A DNA stretch of 64,000 nucleotides. Origin: Synanceia verrucosa. Its lineage: Eukaryota > Chordata > Actinopteri > Perciformes > Synanceiidae. Below the pieces are notes generated by a model, which searched no databases, was not told where the DNA came from, and saw nothing but the letters and a program-made list of their open reading frames with translations. Positions 13,009 to 24,600 of this stretch are shown here, one piece after another; within the stretch, counting starts at the first letter, position 1; each line of letters begins with the position of its first letter. The position numbers and the translations under genes were made by a program. The stretch covers positions 10,680,007-10,744,006 of the forward strand of contig CM056567.1 of assembly GCA_029721515.1 (NCBI GenBank), in the 5' to 3' direction.

Positions 13009-14654
13009 CAGTGCTGCTCATAAGTTTACATACCCTTACAGAATTCATGGTTTCTTGCCCATTGTAAGAGAAAATGAATGATGACACAAAAACCTTTATT
13101 TCCACGTGTGGTTAGTGGAATGGTCGAAGCCATTTATTGTGAAACAAATGTGAGAATGCAATTTAAACCAAAATAACAACAGAAACTGCCCAAATTACCC
13201 TGATCAAAAGTTTACATACCCTTGTAATTTGGCCTGATAACCTGCACAGAACTTGACACAAATGGGATTGAAAGGCTATTAAAGGTAACTATCTTCACCT
13301 GTGATCTGTTAGCTTGTAATTAGTGGTTGTGTATAAAAGTAAGTGAATTGCTGGACTCCTGAGAAACCTTTGTATCTGTCATGCGGTGCTGTGCTGACGA
13401 CTTGGCTGCAGAATCATGGGAATAGCAAAGGAATTGCCAAAATATCTGCGGAAAAGGTAGTACAACTGTACAAATCAGGGAAGGGATATAAGAAAATTGC
13501 CAAACAGTTGATAATGCCAGTCAGCACTGTTCAGACATTAATTTTGAAGTGGAAAGTAAGAGGAAATGTAGACACCAAACCTCGGTCTGGTAGACCAAGC
13601 AAAATTTCAGCCACAACTGCAAGAAAAATTGTTCGGGATGCGAAGAAAAAGCCTCAAATAACATCAGGTGAAATTCAACTCTCCCTCAAACAATGTCATG
13701 TGGATGTCTCAAGCAGTACTGTAAGAAGGCACTTGAAGAAAAATGGGCTGCATGGTAGAGTTGCCAGAAGAAAGCCACTTTTACGCAAATGCCACAAAGA
13801 ATCCTGCCTAAAATATGCCACACTGCACAGAGATAAACCCCAAACCTTCTGGGAGAAAGTAATGTGGAGTGATGAAACCAAAATTGAACTTTTTGGGAAA
13901 AACCATACACGCTATGTTTGGCGAGGCATTAACAAGGCCTATGATGAAAGGTACACCATTCCAACAGTGAAACACGGTGGTGGATCCCTGATGTTTTGGG
14001 GATGTGTAAGCTACAGAGGCACAGGAAATTTGGTCAGAGTAGATGGCAAGATGAATGCGGCCAGTTATCAAAAAATACTGGAGGAAAATCTACACTCCTC
14101 AGCCCGGAGGCTGCATGGGACGCACTTGGACATTCCAGCACGACAATGATCCCAAACATAAGGCCAAATCAACCTACCAGTGGCTACAACAACATAAAGT
14201 GAAGGTTCTGGACTGGCCATCTCAGTCTCCTGACCTCAATATTATTGAGCCACTCTGGGAGACCTGAAACGTGCTGTTCATGCAAGACAGCCCAAGAATT
14301 TACAAGAACTGGAGGCTTTTTGTCAAGAAGAATGGGCAGCTTTACCATCTGAAAAGATAAAGAGACTAATTGACAACTACCACAAAAGACTTGACGCTGT
14401 TATTGATGTTAAAGGGGGAAATACACAGTATTAGGAACTGGAGTATGTAAACTTTTGATCAGGGTAATTCGGGCAGTTTCTGTTGTTATTTTGGTTTAAA
14501 TTGCATTCTCACATTTGTTTCACAATAAATGGCTTCGACCATTCCACAAACCACAAGTGGAAATAAAGGTTTTTGTGTCATCATTCATTTTCTCTTACAA
14601 ATGGGCAAGAAACCATGAATTCTGTAAGGGTATGTAAACTTATGAGCAGCACTG
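13009..14654 (+). mobile_element. Tc1-like DNA transposon, IR/DR type, complete ends, disabled
   Basis: A 1646-bp element bounded by TA dinucleotides (13007-13008 and 14655-14656), the Tc1/mariner target duplication. The terminal inverted repeats are about 212 bp (13009-13220 and 14443-14654). Each has an outer copy starting CAGTGCTGCTCATAAG and an inner copy of the motif AAGTTTACATACCC, the IR/DR arrangement also found in Sleeping Beauty-type elements. The two ends differ at only a few positions by eye, mainly around 13105-13125 and 13190. The interior holds a broken transposase. It lies about 2 kb beyond the 3' end of hmbox1. Confidence 0.95.
13343..14434 (+). pseudogene. Tc1-like transposase, frameshifted
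   Basis: The N-terminal part is a paired-type helix-turn-helix (VVQLYKSGKGYKKIAKQL; STVQTLILKWK), followed by a GRPSK hook-like motif and a second HTH. The DDE domain follows: first Asp in VMWSDETK at 13871, second Asp in FQHDNDPKH at 14142, and Glu in LNIIEPLW at 14247, 34 residues later (DD34E). The frame is open from 13343 to about 14116, shifts by one near 14117, and shifts back near 14258 (LWET then stop). It then stays open to TAG at 14432-14434. The catalytic triad is therefore present but split over two frames, so the element cannot make intact transposase. An ATG at 13416 is in another frame, so a further N-terminal indel is possible. Confidence 0.93.
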
Positions 14655-14656
14655 TA

Positions 14657-16804
14657 CATGGACAGAGTTGTTTGTGAATATGATTCTGCATAAATCTGTA
14701 TTAATTGATTGGAAAAGGGGTGGAAATCAATAAGTTTTCTACTTCCTCCCACTCCTTTTCAAATAGGTTGACAAGATGTTGTTTTGTTTTGTTTTTTGTC
14801 AGTTATTTGATTATTCTTATTTGACTTCTTATTCTAAATAAATGACTAAAATAAAAATAAAATGGCTGATGCTTCACTGAATATGTTCACTTCATGAGGC
14901 ATGCTGTACTTTTCATGACATAGGCCCAAAGATGAAAATCAACATGTGCAAATTCTTGATTCCAGAACATAGAATTTCTTGATAAACGACTTAAACAATT
15001 AAATTTCTTGTTGTTTCATGTTCTAATGAGTCAACAAGACTAATTATTTCAGCAGCAGCTGGAGCGACAGGCTATTACATCAATCATGCTACAAATTAAA
15101 CCACAGCGGAAACATGTTGACCAGTCTCCTTGCATTCACAAAGTAGCTATCTGACTGCATTTGAATGGCATCTTAACACAACATAATTAGTCCAACAGTT
15201 AGGATCGCCTCTTCTGCCCTGCAGAAATCATCCACACACATGCACATTGAGATGCAGTTGGTCTGTAGGATACAGAGTTTATTTCTGCCTGTTAAATGCA
15301 CCAGATGGCCGGGGTTTAACTGCAACACGACTATTCACAGAGAGCGCCAGACTTAAACAACTCAGAGAGCTGTGCTAATTTCACTTGCAAATATCAGTGT
15401 GATTGCAGACGCCTGCTGACACTCCTCATATTGTTTTATCCTCTAAACCAAAACACGTTGATGATAATGTGAAAAATTCTCTGTAAAAAAATGTCACACT
15501 AGTTTTAAAAATCTGTTGAAGTCATGTGTTAACATGAAGGCTGACACTTTTTACTGACAGACTGAGTGTGAAATCAGGAGCTCCAGGTCAGCATTATTTT
15601 TAGATAAGTGGCAGCTCCACGTGACTCAAATGCTCAACAATCAGCAGTGGACAATGTCTCCCTCATGTGGTTCAAGAGAGCAATAAGTGAGTAGAGAAGG
15701 AGCTTCTTGGATACGAGGTGTAAAAGACCACAGTTCAGACTGAACACACCTGAACAAAGACCTCTGCATACACAGAGAGTGTCTCCAGACTTCAGAGGCC
15801 AAATGTTCAGCACGCAGCAGCTTTCCTGTCTGACGGGTTTGGTGTTGATATAATTATTTACATCAGTCACTGTGTCCACAGGCAATAAAGCTCTGCTGTT
15901 TTTATAACCATCAGTTTGCTGAGATACGTTGATTTCACCTCTTTGCATTGCTGCCAAACCCTTTGCACACTGCTCATCAGAAAAAAACAGTTGACAAGTC
16001 AGACAACTTAAATTTGAGTGCAAATAATGTTTTTTGAGCACATTTGAGCAAATATTTTCCCTGGGAATGCTTAGTGAGACTTCAGTTTTTGCATCACGTA
16101 GGCTAATCTGTTTGTCTGCAGCAAAGGGGTTAGTTAAGAAGATGTTAACTCTAAAAAAACTCTTAAAAGACAGAGATTCGGTTTGTTTAGATTTTTGATT
16201 TTCTTGTTGGATTCAAACAAGAACAGGTCGTGACCTCTGCATCACTTTTATTCTCGCATTTCACCTTTCATGAGTGACAATGCGGCCATCCCGTGTTGTA
16301 AAAATGTGTTGCAGTTCCATCAAATTTCTTAAGTTCATTGTACAGCATATCTTTAGGAGGTAAGCCTCCACATAGATCATCGGGGTTGCGAGGTGTCACG
16401 CAAACCAAACATTCTTCCAGTTGTTCCATTTTTCCACCCAGTAATTCAGTCAACACATGTAGGACAGGAAGGTGTGGTGACATATGTAATAATAATAATA
16501 ATCATGATACTAGCTGAAAGACTTTGCTCTGCCTTGAAGCTACAGAAGTGCTCAGCTGTTATCAGGCATCATCTTCACCCTGAGCATCTGCTCTTCCTGA
16601 TATGATGTTCCTGAGGTGAGAACTGAATACATTAAAAACAATGAAGCTTTCACTGCAGAATCATTTTTAAAAAAAGCATTAATCATTAAATAATTCAGTC
16701 AAAGAGACTAAAGTGTGTCAGGAATTTGCTTCAATCCAGGTTCATCAAGCGGCTGAATGAGTCTCATCTCAAGCTTTAAGGAAAAAAAAAAAACATGCAG
16801 ACAT
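14657..16804. other. Spacer between the Tc1 element and the hmbox1 3' end
   Basis: No gene recognised. A 135-codon open frame on the minus strand (16041-15634) has no motif I recognise and no supporting context. A short (AAT)n run lies near 16490. Confidence 0.55.
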
Positions 16805-18523
16805 CACAGCCATTGTTTACAATTTTATTGTTATTGTTTTCTCATTGTCAGATAAAAGCAGATAGAGAGAGGAGCATAATAATCAGAAAGAGCTTCTGTC
16901 TGAGGTGAGCACACTTTAACAACACAGGGTCATAAATGCTACATAACACTGTCCATGTCAGGAAGAGTCACAGCAACAGCTGCTGTCCAGACACAGGGAT
17001 ATTCTGAGGTAAGCTAGAGTTGGCTAGTGTTGTACTGAGCAAATAAACATCTACGTACTGTTCGTCTAGTGTGACTGTGTCATTTCCTGCTCCTGTGAGC
17101 GCAGCAGCTCGTCTCTACCTTGGCATAGCTTTGGCATTAGGAGGTAACACGGCGGCGCCCCGTCGAGGTGCCATTTGAGAACAAGCGTCCATTTTATGAA
17201 CATTAAGGGAGTAACCCCCAAGGCCTCGGGCCAGTAAGTACAGGGGACTAAGTAATGCAGAGTTTAAGTCAGCTTTTCAAGTTCGACAACAGTTTCTGTA
17301 TAGTGCTAATGTAATTTAAAGGAAAGCACCCATAGACGTGTATATTCTCTGGGTTATGTACACGTCGAAGGTCCAGTCTGCGAGCGACGCTTCCCTCTTT
17401 CGATTATAGTGAGATCCACTTTGAAGTGCAGCTTTGCAGTCAAACAAACTTACAGGAGCTTAAGCTTTAGCTTATTCCAACAGGACAGAAGGTGCTTGTA
17501 GCATGTAGGCTAACGCAAAGTTTTTGATCACATTTTGTTTTAGCGTTCTTTCAAACGTTAAGAAAAAAAACATCAGAGTAGACTTTAGGTATCTAGTCTA
17601 GCTTCACTGGCTGTGTTGAGGATTGACTTTGAAATGAGGATATTATATGATATATATGTATATACATATGAGGGAAAATGAGCAGCATTCAGTATAACAA
17701 AGAAGACAGGAGACTGAGAGATGTCATGATAGAAACATCCTAAAGGCTTGTTTTTGCTAATATAAAAAGGTATAAATAACATGTCCTGTTTTGGTTAAAC
17801 GCACTTAAGATGCAGATAAGTGGAAGATGAGGAAAATAAAGCACGTCTCAAAGACAACTCTTCACTGTCCTTATCCACCATTTCTTTTTTTTGGGATTAC
17901 CTGAGATTCCAGTTGTCCCTCAGGGCTTTACGGCTTTGATAGTAACAGCACTCGATGATTGATCGACCGATTGAATCAATCAGCTGATTGAGGTTAGAGT
18001 CCTACGAACCAGACGGGGTCAAAGACATTCAAGCAAGCGGAGGGTGTTCACATCGCCATAAACTAGATCCTTGATGCCGTACTTTATCCCCACACCCAAA
18101 CACACCTGACCGGCAGGCTCAGCACACTCACAGTCCATCAAACCAGCACTCTGTAAAAACAAGCTATGAGGCAAAGAAGAAAAAGAAAAAGGCGTAGCTT
18201 AAAATGGGCGAGGTATCCTTTACATGATTCTCCCTCTAAGGAGGCTTTTAATACCATCTTGGAATGCACTATATATTGAGATATATAGATATATTTATAT
18301 ACTGTATATTGCCGTTAATATAAGCAGGATTACTGTTGATAAATAGTGGCCTCCTTACTATCAGAGGCACCTCAGCGGGCTTCAGCACCCTTCTCCCTTT
18401 GATTTTTAGGTGCCACCACACCCAAAAGGCTCTACATGGGTGGAGGAGGAGACACTTAATGTTTTCCTATTTCATCTCATTAAAATTAAAATTAAAATAT
18501 GATCCAAACTCCACCAGCTTTGG
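16805..18523 (-). other. hmbox1: hmbox1 3' untranslated region with polyA signal
   Basis: From the stop codon at 18524, about 1.7 kb of minus-strand sequence lacks further coding signal. It ends shortly after a canonical AATAAA (minus strand, 16829-16824). The 3' end at about 16805 is inferred from the usual 10-30 nt cleavage distance. Alternative earlier signals may exist. Confidence 0.55.
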
Positions 18524-18670
18524 TCACTCTTCATCCACGGTCTCCCTTTTTGCATCCTCCTCTTTCTGATCCAGGACCTGAGGGGTGGGGCTCGGCAGGG
18601 CGCCGACCTCTGCAGCAGCCAATGAGGAGGGGTCTTGTTGGTCAACAGTCCTGTGGGAAGAGGTTTCTTC
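18524..18670 (-). CDS. hmbox1: hmbox1 exon 9: C-terminus and stop
   Basis: The coding part is 147 nt with stop TGA at 18526-18524. The acceptor is TTTCCACAG. It encodes residues 358-405. DQQDPSSLA matches the mammalian DHQDPISLA, but what follows (a Pro/Ser stretch, then a highly charged tail ending KRETVDEE) does not match the mammalian helical tail. An exon boundary could instead lie at GCAGAG/GTCGGC near 18605, but I found no downstream exon with the mammalian tail. Confidence 0.82.
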   Translation of the reverse strand, partial: EETSSHRTVDQQDPSSLAAAEVGALPSPTPQVLDQKEEDAKRETVDEE

Positions 18671-21600
18671 CTGTGGAAACGTAGGATGAATGAGCAAATA
18701 AATGTCTCTTTTCCTCATATTTATAAAGTTATATGCTCACTACCTTCCAGTCACATGCATTTTCAACAAAATCTTAGTCTCTACCTCCACTGAGTTATGC
18801 TTGCTACTACTCGCCAGTTTTTTTCTTTTGTTTCTACTCGTCGTTTGACTTACCTGCTCTGAGAATCGATGATTCACCTGATCAGCAAACTCGTGCATCT
18901 CTCCCTCTTCGCCATTTGAGTGGCAGCTGGGACTTGGCACCTCAATTCCATGGCTTTCCAAAATGGCAGCTTCTGGTTGCATTAGAGGTAAGAGAACACA
19001 GGGAAAATTAATCTACAGATACATTTATGTACATTTTCCAGAGACGAACAACTCCTCCTGTGAGTCTATATTTCATCGCCGTCACATCTTTTTTCCTTTT
19101 TTTCCCCAGATGAACTGAAAACAAGTATTGTTTTGGAGAAACACAGAAAGCAACAATGCGAGTTATCAGGTCCTCACCGATATTCGCTCTCCTCTTCATT
19201 TCCTTCCGACGGTTGGCAAACCAGTTGTACACCTTCAGCGCCGTCACTCGCTCAAACTCAGACAGCTTACAGCCTGTGTGATGAAATAACACAACATCTC
19301 AAACCACAGCATTCAAACACTATCCTCACCTGTCAAAGGAACAGCTGGTGCAGTTCTATAAGATAAGAAAAACCTTTACTGCGTCACAGTAGCAAAGGTT
19401 AAGTGACTGTAACAATATGAACATTAACTTAAAAAATAACTTAAGAGCAGGAGGAACAACCTTACAAACACCTCATATAACTAAATTTAATCATCAAATG
19501 TTTGTATATGCTGTCAGTTATAGTTCTTGGAAAGAAAGAAAATCAGAATCGACAGGTGAGACTTGTTCTAGGAGCATCTCTAATTATCTGTTCACTCACA
19601 GTGACTCAAATAATCTTTTCAGAACCAATTCAAGTGTGCAGAGTGTCCTTTTAAACTATCTATCCAGAGCAGCTGACGACCTTTCTGACAGAACAGGCAT
19701 CCGTACAGTTACAATTTCCTCTCACTACCTGGTTTCTGAATGACACAGTTACAGGCGTTGGCAATCTCCTCTCGTTTTGCTTCATCTGGGTACTGGTTCT
19801 CCATGAAGAAACTGCAAGAGACAAACATCCACAGTATTGGAAACTGTTAAATCATATTGCATCACAGCTTGCACATTCATTAGAGGGTGGCACCAGTCTG
19901 AGCAGCGCTTGATGCGCCTTCCTTTTACACCCCTTCTACTTTTAGCCTGTGTATTGAACCACGGGAGAGTAAGGACAATATTTATACAGTGGCAGCGCTT
20001 CAGGTGCGGCCCTCACTGTAAAGGAAAAGATTAACGGGATGCATTAAGTGGATTAATTTGCGCAATCAAACATTAAAATGTTAAATCCAGGCTTGGAAAT
20101 ATGAAGATCCTCTGGTAAAAACAGACATTTACATATCACATAAAGATCAGAGTAACCCTTATTTTTGCTCTCTCATGTCTAGCTTCTTCTCTAAGTGTGA
20201 AAATGAATGATTAGCTCACATTACAAAACATGCAGGGATCAATTTCTTCCAGCTCTCGCTTCCTTTCACCCTCTGTGTTGCCCTTTCCTGTCCACTCTGT
20301 CTCAGACACACTCCACATCTTCTTCACCTCTACTGTACCATCCTTGGGTCTAAACTAGCTCACAGGGATCAGCACTGCAGTAGAATTGCGTAATCCGGGG
20401 GCACTGCTGGTGAGTGTTGTCTGAGGGCCTGTGTGGTCTTATTACTGTGAGTGCCCAGGCTGCACCCTACACTTACAGCAACCCTGTAACAGAGAAATCA
20501 ATTGCACACGGCGGGTAAGACTGCAGAGGAATCCCTGCCCCTCCTTCTCTGAGAGGACTGCCTGACAAAGAGCAGATATAACACACTTATTAAAAAGAAA
20601 CAAATACTAATCTGTATGGAAATGCTCCGCACTATATGCAGCAAGTCACTTAGATCACTGAGGCACTGAAGGACATTTCACGATGGGAAGGTTTTAAATA
20701 TTGACAATTACCTCGAGCAATGCTGCATTCCTATCATATGTGAGCAACAATCCATGACTGGATGTTTGAACCAGTGCTGACGTGTTCAAACTCATCTGAA
20801 GCCATCAGTGCTCTGCAGACCTTGGCTGCTCTTGATCGGCTTCTTTATAGAGCGATGCAAAACACAACCTCAGCACAAGTGAGACACAAATACAGCAAAC
20901 CAAACAGTGAAAGGTAAAGAAAGATTATGTTCACTTTAGAGCGAAAACAGTGAGCTGATTTATAGAAGGTGCATCTGCAACTACTTTAAACTTGTGATTG
21001 TTCAATAATTAATTTGTTATCACACTTCTAAACTAGAAGGATTTCCTTTATCATTTATTGTACATAAAAACATTGCGATTTTTCACTATTTTCTGTATAT
21101 GACTTAAATGATATTTACTTGAAAAAGCACTACTTGCAGCCCTAGTTCAGAGGATATACAGTAGAATTAGCTGTACTTCATGAAGGTATTCATCATTAAT
21201 AATGCTAGGTTTTCAAATATGGTGCAAACTTTTTGCTGTCTCCTGTACAGTTGAAAAACTGGCCTTATCTTCCGTTGTAAAAGCTGTGAATCTGTACAGC
21301 ACAAAGTCCTGCTCACCTCTCCATGATTGATTGGCACTCCTTCCTCCAGGTGAACCTGCTTCCTCTACGTAGCCTCAGAGGCCCACCCACTATCCCTGCC
21401 CTGTCTCCAGCCATGATCCCTGTCCTCCAATCAGGTTCCTCCTTCACCAGAGATCTCATTGATAAGGTGGCCCCTGAAGAGAGAAGACAGCATGTACAGT
21501 TTGTAACAAAGACAGTGAAGGTGTTTAGACTCCAGCAGCCTGCTGCACCAACTGGAAAAAAAACATGGATCATAAGTCAGTGAAGGCAACATCAGTTAGT

Positions 21601-24600
21601 TTCATTCAAAACGCAACACTTTGTTCAGTTTGACTCAAAACATCACTGCAGAGAGTGATGATGTTTCACCAAGTGCATCATTTGAGTAATGAGGGACAGA
21701 AAGACACAGAAAATAAGAGCGACCTTTGCTGTAAGGTCTTCTCTTTGCTCTATAAAAGAGAGGCATAATGTGCTCTCAGTTGATATTATTTGCTCAGAGC
21801 ATTAATTAAAAAAAACCTTGGAAAACCAGCCTAAGATTACTTATTATTACTACATTTTTAACATGTCATCACTTCCCAGCAGTAGCCAACGCAATCATAA
21901 TTTTTAATGATGTAATGAATTAAATTAATGCAACCTGCCCCGATCAATGGAAGAAAAATAGATGAATGGATAACTCAAGTTTTTGATTAAATCAGCATTA
22001 GTCTATTAGGAGACAACAGACACAGCTGGCTGACCCTCCACAAAAACCTGTAATCCTACTTTCAGTTTATATGCCTGTAACGTCGCCCCACAATTGGATG
22101 CAAAAACATTTTATAGCAAACATTACTGCCTCCAGCTGGCAAGAGAAAATACTACTTTAATTCACTAAAGTCATAACACTTCTTAAAGTTTTATGGCCTT
22201 TTTGTTGAAGAAACTAAATTCAGTGCTTTTACTGTTGCATGGTGCATCCTGTTTTCACTAAGTTATTGTACCAATAATTCCTCCTGACTGCTACTGTGGC
22301 AAAGTCAGGAAGACTTCAATAGTATGGAGTTGCTTCCTTATTATCATTCAGAGTTCAACCCTCTTGTTCATCTCTGCCATTCAAAACTGTTGAAATGCAT
22401 CCCAAGCTGACAAAGGGCTGAACGGCATGCAGGTCAGCTGCAGGCGCCTCCTGTGGCGAGCTGCTGAGGCCGGGGTTACCTGGCTGGGCCTGGGCGGCTG
22501 CGGCAGCGTACCACGGCAGCAAGTGCATCAGCAGCTCTCTCTGCCTGCTCCACACTGGGTTGGGGTTGAGGTTGGTGTTGGGGTTGGGGAGGCTGCCACT
22601 TGCCCCTGCTACCGGCCCGTCTCTGTCCCCTCCCCTGGCCCTGGGCATGGGACTCACGCTGTGCTGGTTTTCACTCCACCTCAGCCCTTCAGTCGGGATA
22701 AAACCAATGGTCAGGCAGGCCACAGCCATGGATTCCATTATGGACACCAGTTTAGGCTAATTGAGAATCACACTCCTGTAGACCTGCCTGGCTGTTTTCA
22801 ATTTTCAACGACTCCAACTCCAGCTTTAGTAACTATTCGCCAATTGTTGTTGACAAACAACACTGCTTCTTTTCAGATTCATGATGGGCAGGTCAATAGG
22901 AGCTTAGATCATTAGCAAAGCATTGTGGCCCCTGAGGAAATTAGTTTTTGTTAGTATCACTGCTTACTTATCACCAGTTTGTTAGCCATGTAGGAATGAA
23001 AACCAGCACCAGAGTACCTCCAGCAGGAGGAGCTAAGGCAAAGCTTGGTGGGGTTGGGTGGGAAAATATAAAGGATAAAGATGAAGGGAGACAGCAGGGT
23101 CAGCAGATGGTCCAGCAACAGCGTTGTTTAGGTTACTGAAGTGATAATGTAAATTTCTGACATGATTTACGGTGAATGCAAGCTATCCGACACAAACCAA
23201 TAAAAGCTCTGAGCATCTTCAGCGGTTACTCATTTGGCATGTTGCAGCTGTTTAAAAGCATACCCATTTTTAAGTATCTGTATCCCGTATCCTAGGACAT
23301 GGAGAGGTCAACGCCGACCCAAGCTGTTACTCTAGCCTGTACAGACAAACCGCACTCACCCGCTAAAGTTTCATTTCCAAACCAGAAGCCTTAATATTAT
23401 TGATTAGCATCTCCTGTGACAGGACTACCTTTATCATTTGTCTTTCCTCTGAAATTATAGATTTGTCTCGTGTCCTTCCTTGACCTCGCAGCTCTCGAGG
23501 ACCAGGATGGAGTTAGTGCGAGGGATTAGAGGTGTGTGGGTTTACCATGCAGGAGGGGTGAAGAGGAGGAGACATGGAGGAGGAAGGAGAGCAAGCAGTG
23601 GTTCACATTCACACACATGAAAAAAAAGCCTTCCTTCCCACATTATCTAATCTATCATCATTAACCTGACATTCAACCTTGAGGTGCTGATTTGCACTTT
23701 CTCATAATCAGTCCTCCTGTGCATAACATCCATCACCCCTTGTAATGATCTCTAATCCCACTCCTCTGCTCTGTGACAGTCATATTCCACACTCTATCTG
23801 AACATCCTGTCTGACCCCCCAGCAGCCTCACCTGGGTTGTTTCTCTCCAGCAGGTACCAGCGGTAGAAAGCTCTGCGTTTGGAGTCGCTCATCTCCAGGC
23901 CTTGCTGCAGCAACCACTGGGAGATGTAGCTCTGGCTGATGCCTGCACACAGGAGGCAAGGCATGTTATCTTAACACATTAAAGACATCGATTTATTTCC
24001 TGGTGCACAAATTGCATCTGTGCTGTTGAGATCAGCAGCGAGCCAGCTCTGAAACAGTCCTGTTAAGCTAATGAAGCCATCCCAATATCAATACCTTAAT
24101 TAAAGCCACGTGAAGTGGAATACTCCGTGAACATGCTGCTACTTGTAAAGTTCAGTATTTATTGCTTAGGGGTGGAGCCTTGGCTGTGGATGCCTTTCTG
24201 GTAACAGGGCCAACCTACCTATTAGCTAGCTATTGCACTATTCTTCATCTACTAAAGTACAATAACAGTCTCTGCTTGCAAAACATGTCTAGTCAAGTCG
24301 TGTTACATTGCTACCCTCATGTTGTATGTGCCATATAGTCATCTGTGTTAAAACTTCTCCAAATGAATGATGACATGAGATTCATTTTTGAGTGACAATT
24401 GCCTGTCTCACTTTTCCACAAAATGACATGATATTTTCAAAAAATTGTTTTCCCCAAACTACTTCCAAATTAAAATTTTATCAAAACAAAGAGAGGCCTC
24501 AACACTGAGAAGCTGAAACAAGGTATTTTTTCTTTAAGGTGACATAAACTATATCAAAAATCAAAATAGTTGATGATGAATATAGGGTTTCTGTGTTTTT

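Noticed and set aside
15634..16041. 135-codon minus-strand open frame downstream of hmbox1
   Set aside because: No recognised motif, no splice or promoter context; lies beyond the hmbox1 polyA signal.
22427..22915. 162-codon plus-strand open frame inside hmbox1
   Set aside because: Opposite-strand shadow of the GC-rich block interpreted as the minus-strand cassette exon; no recognisable domain.
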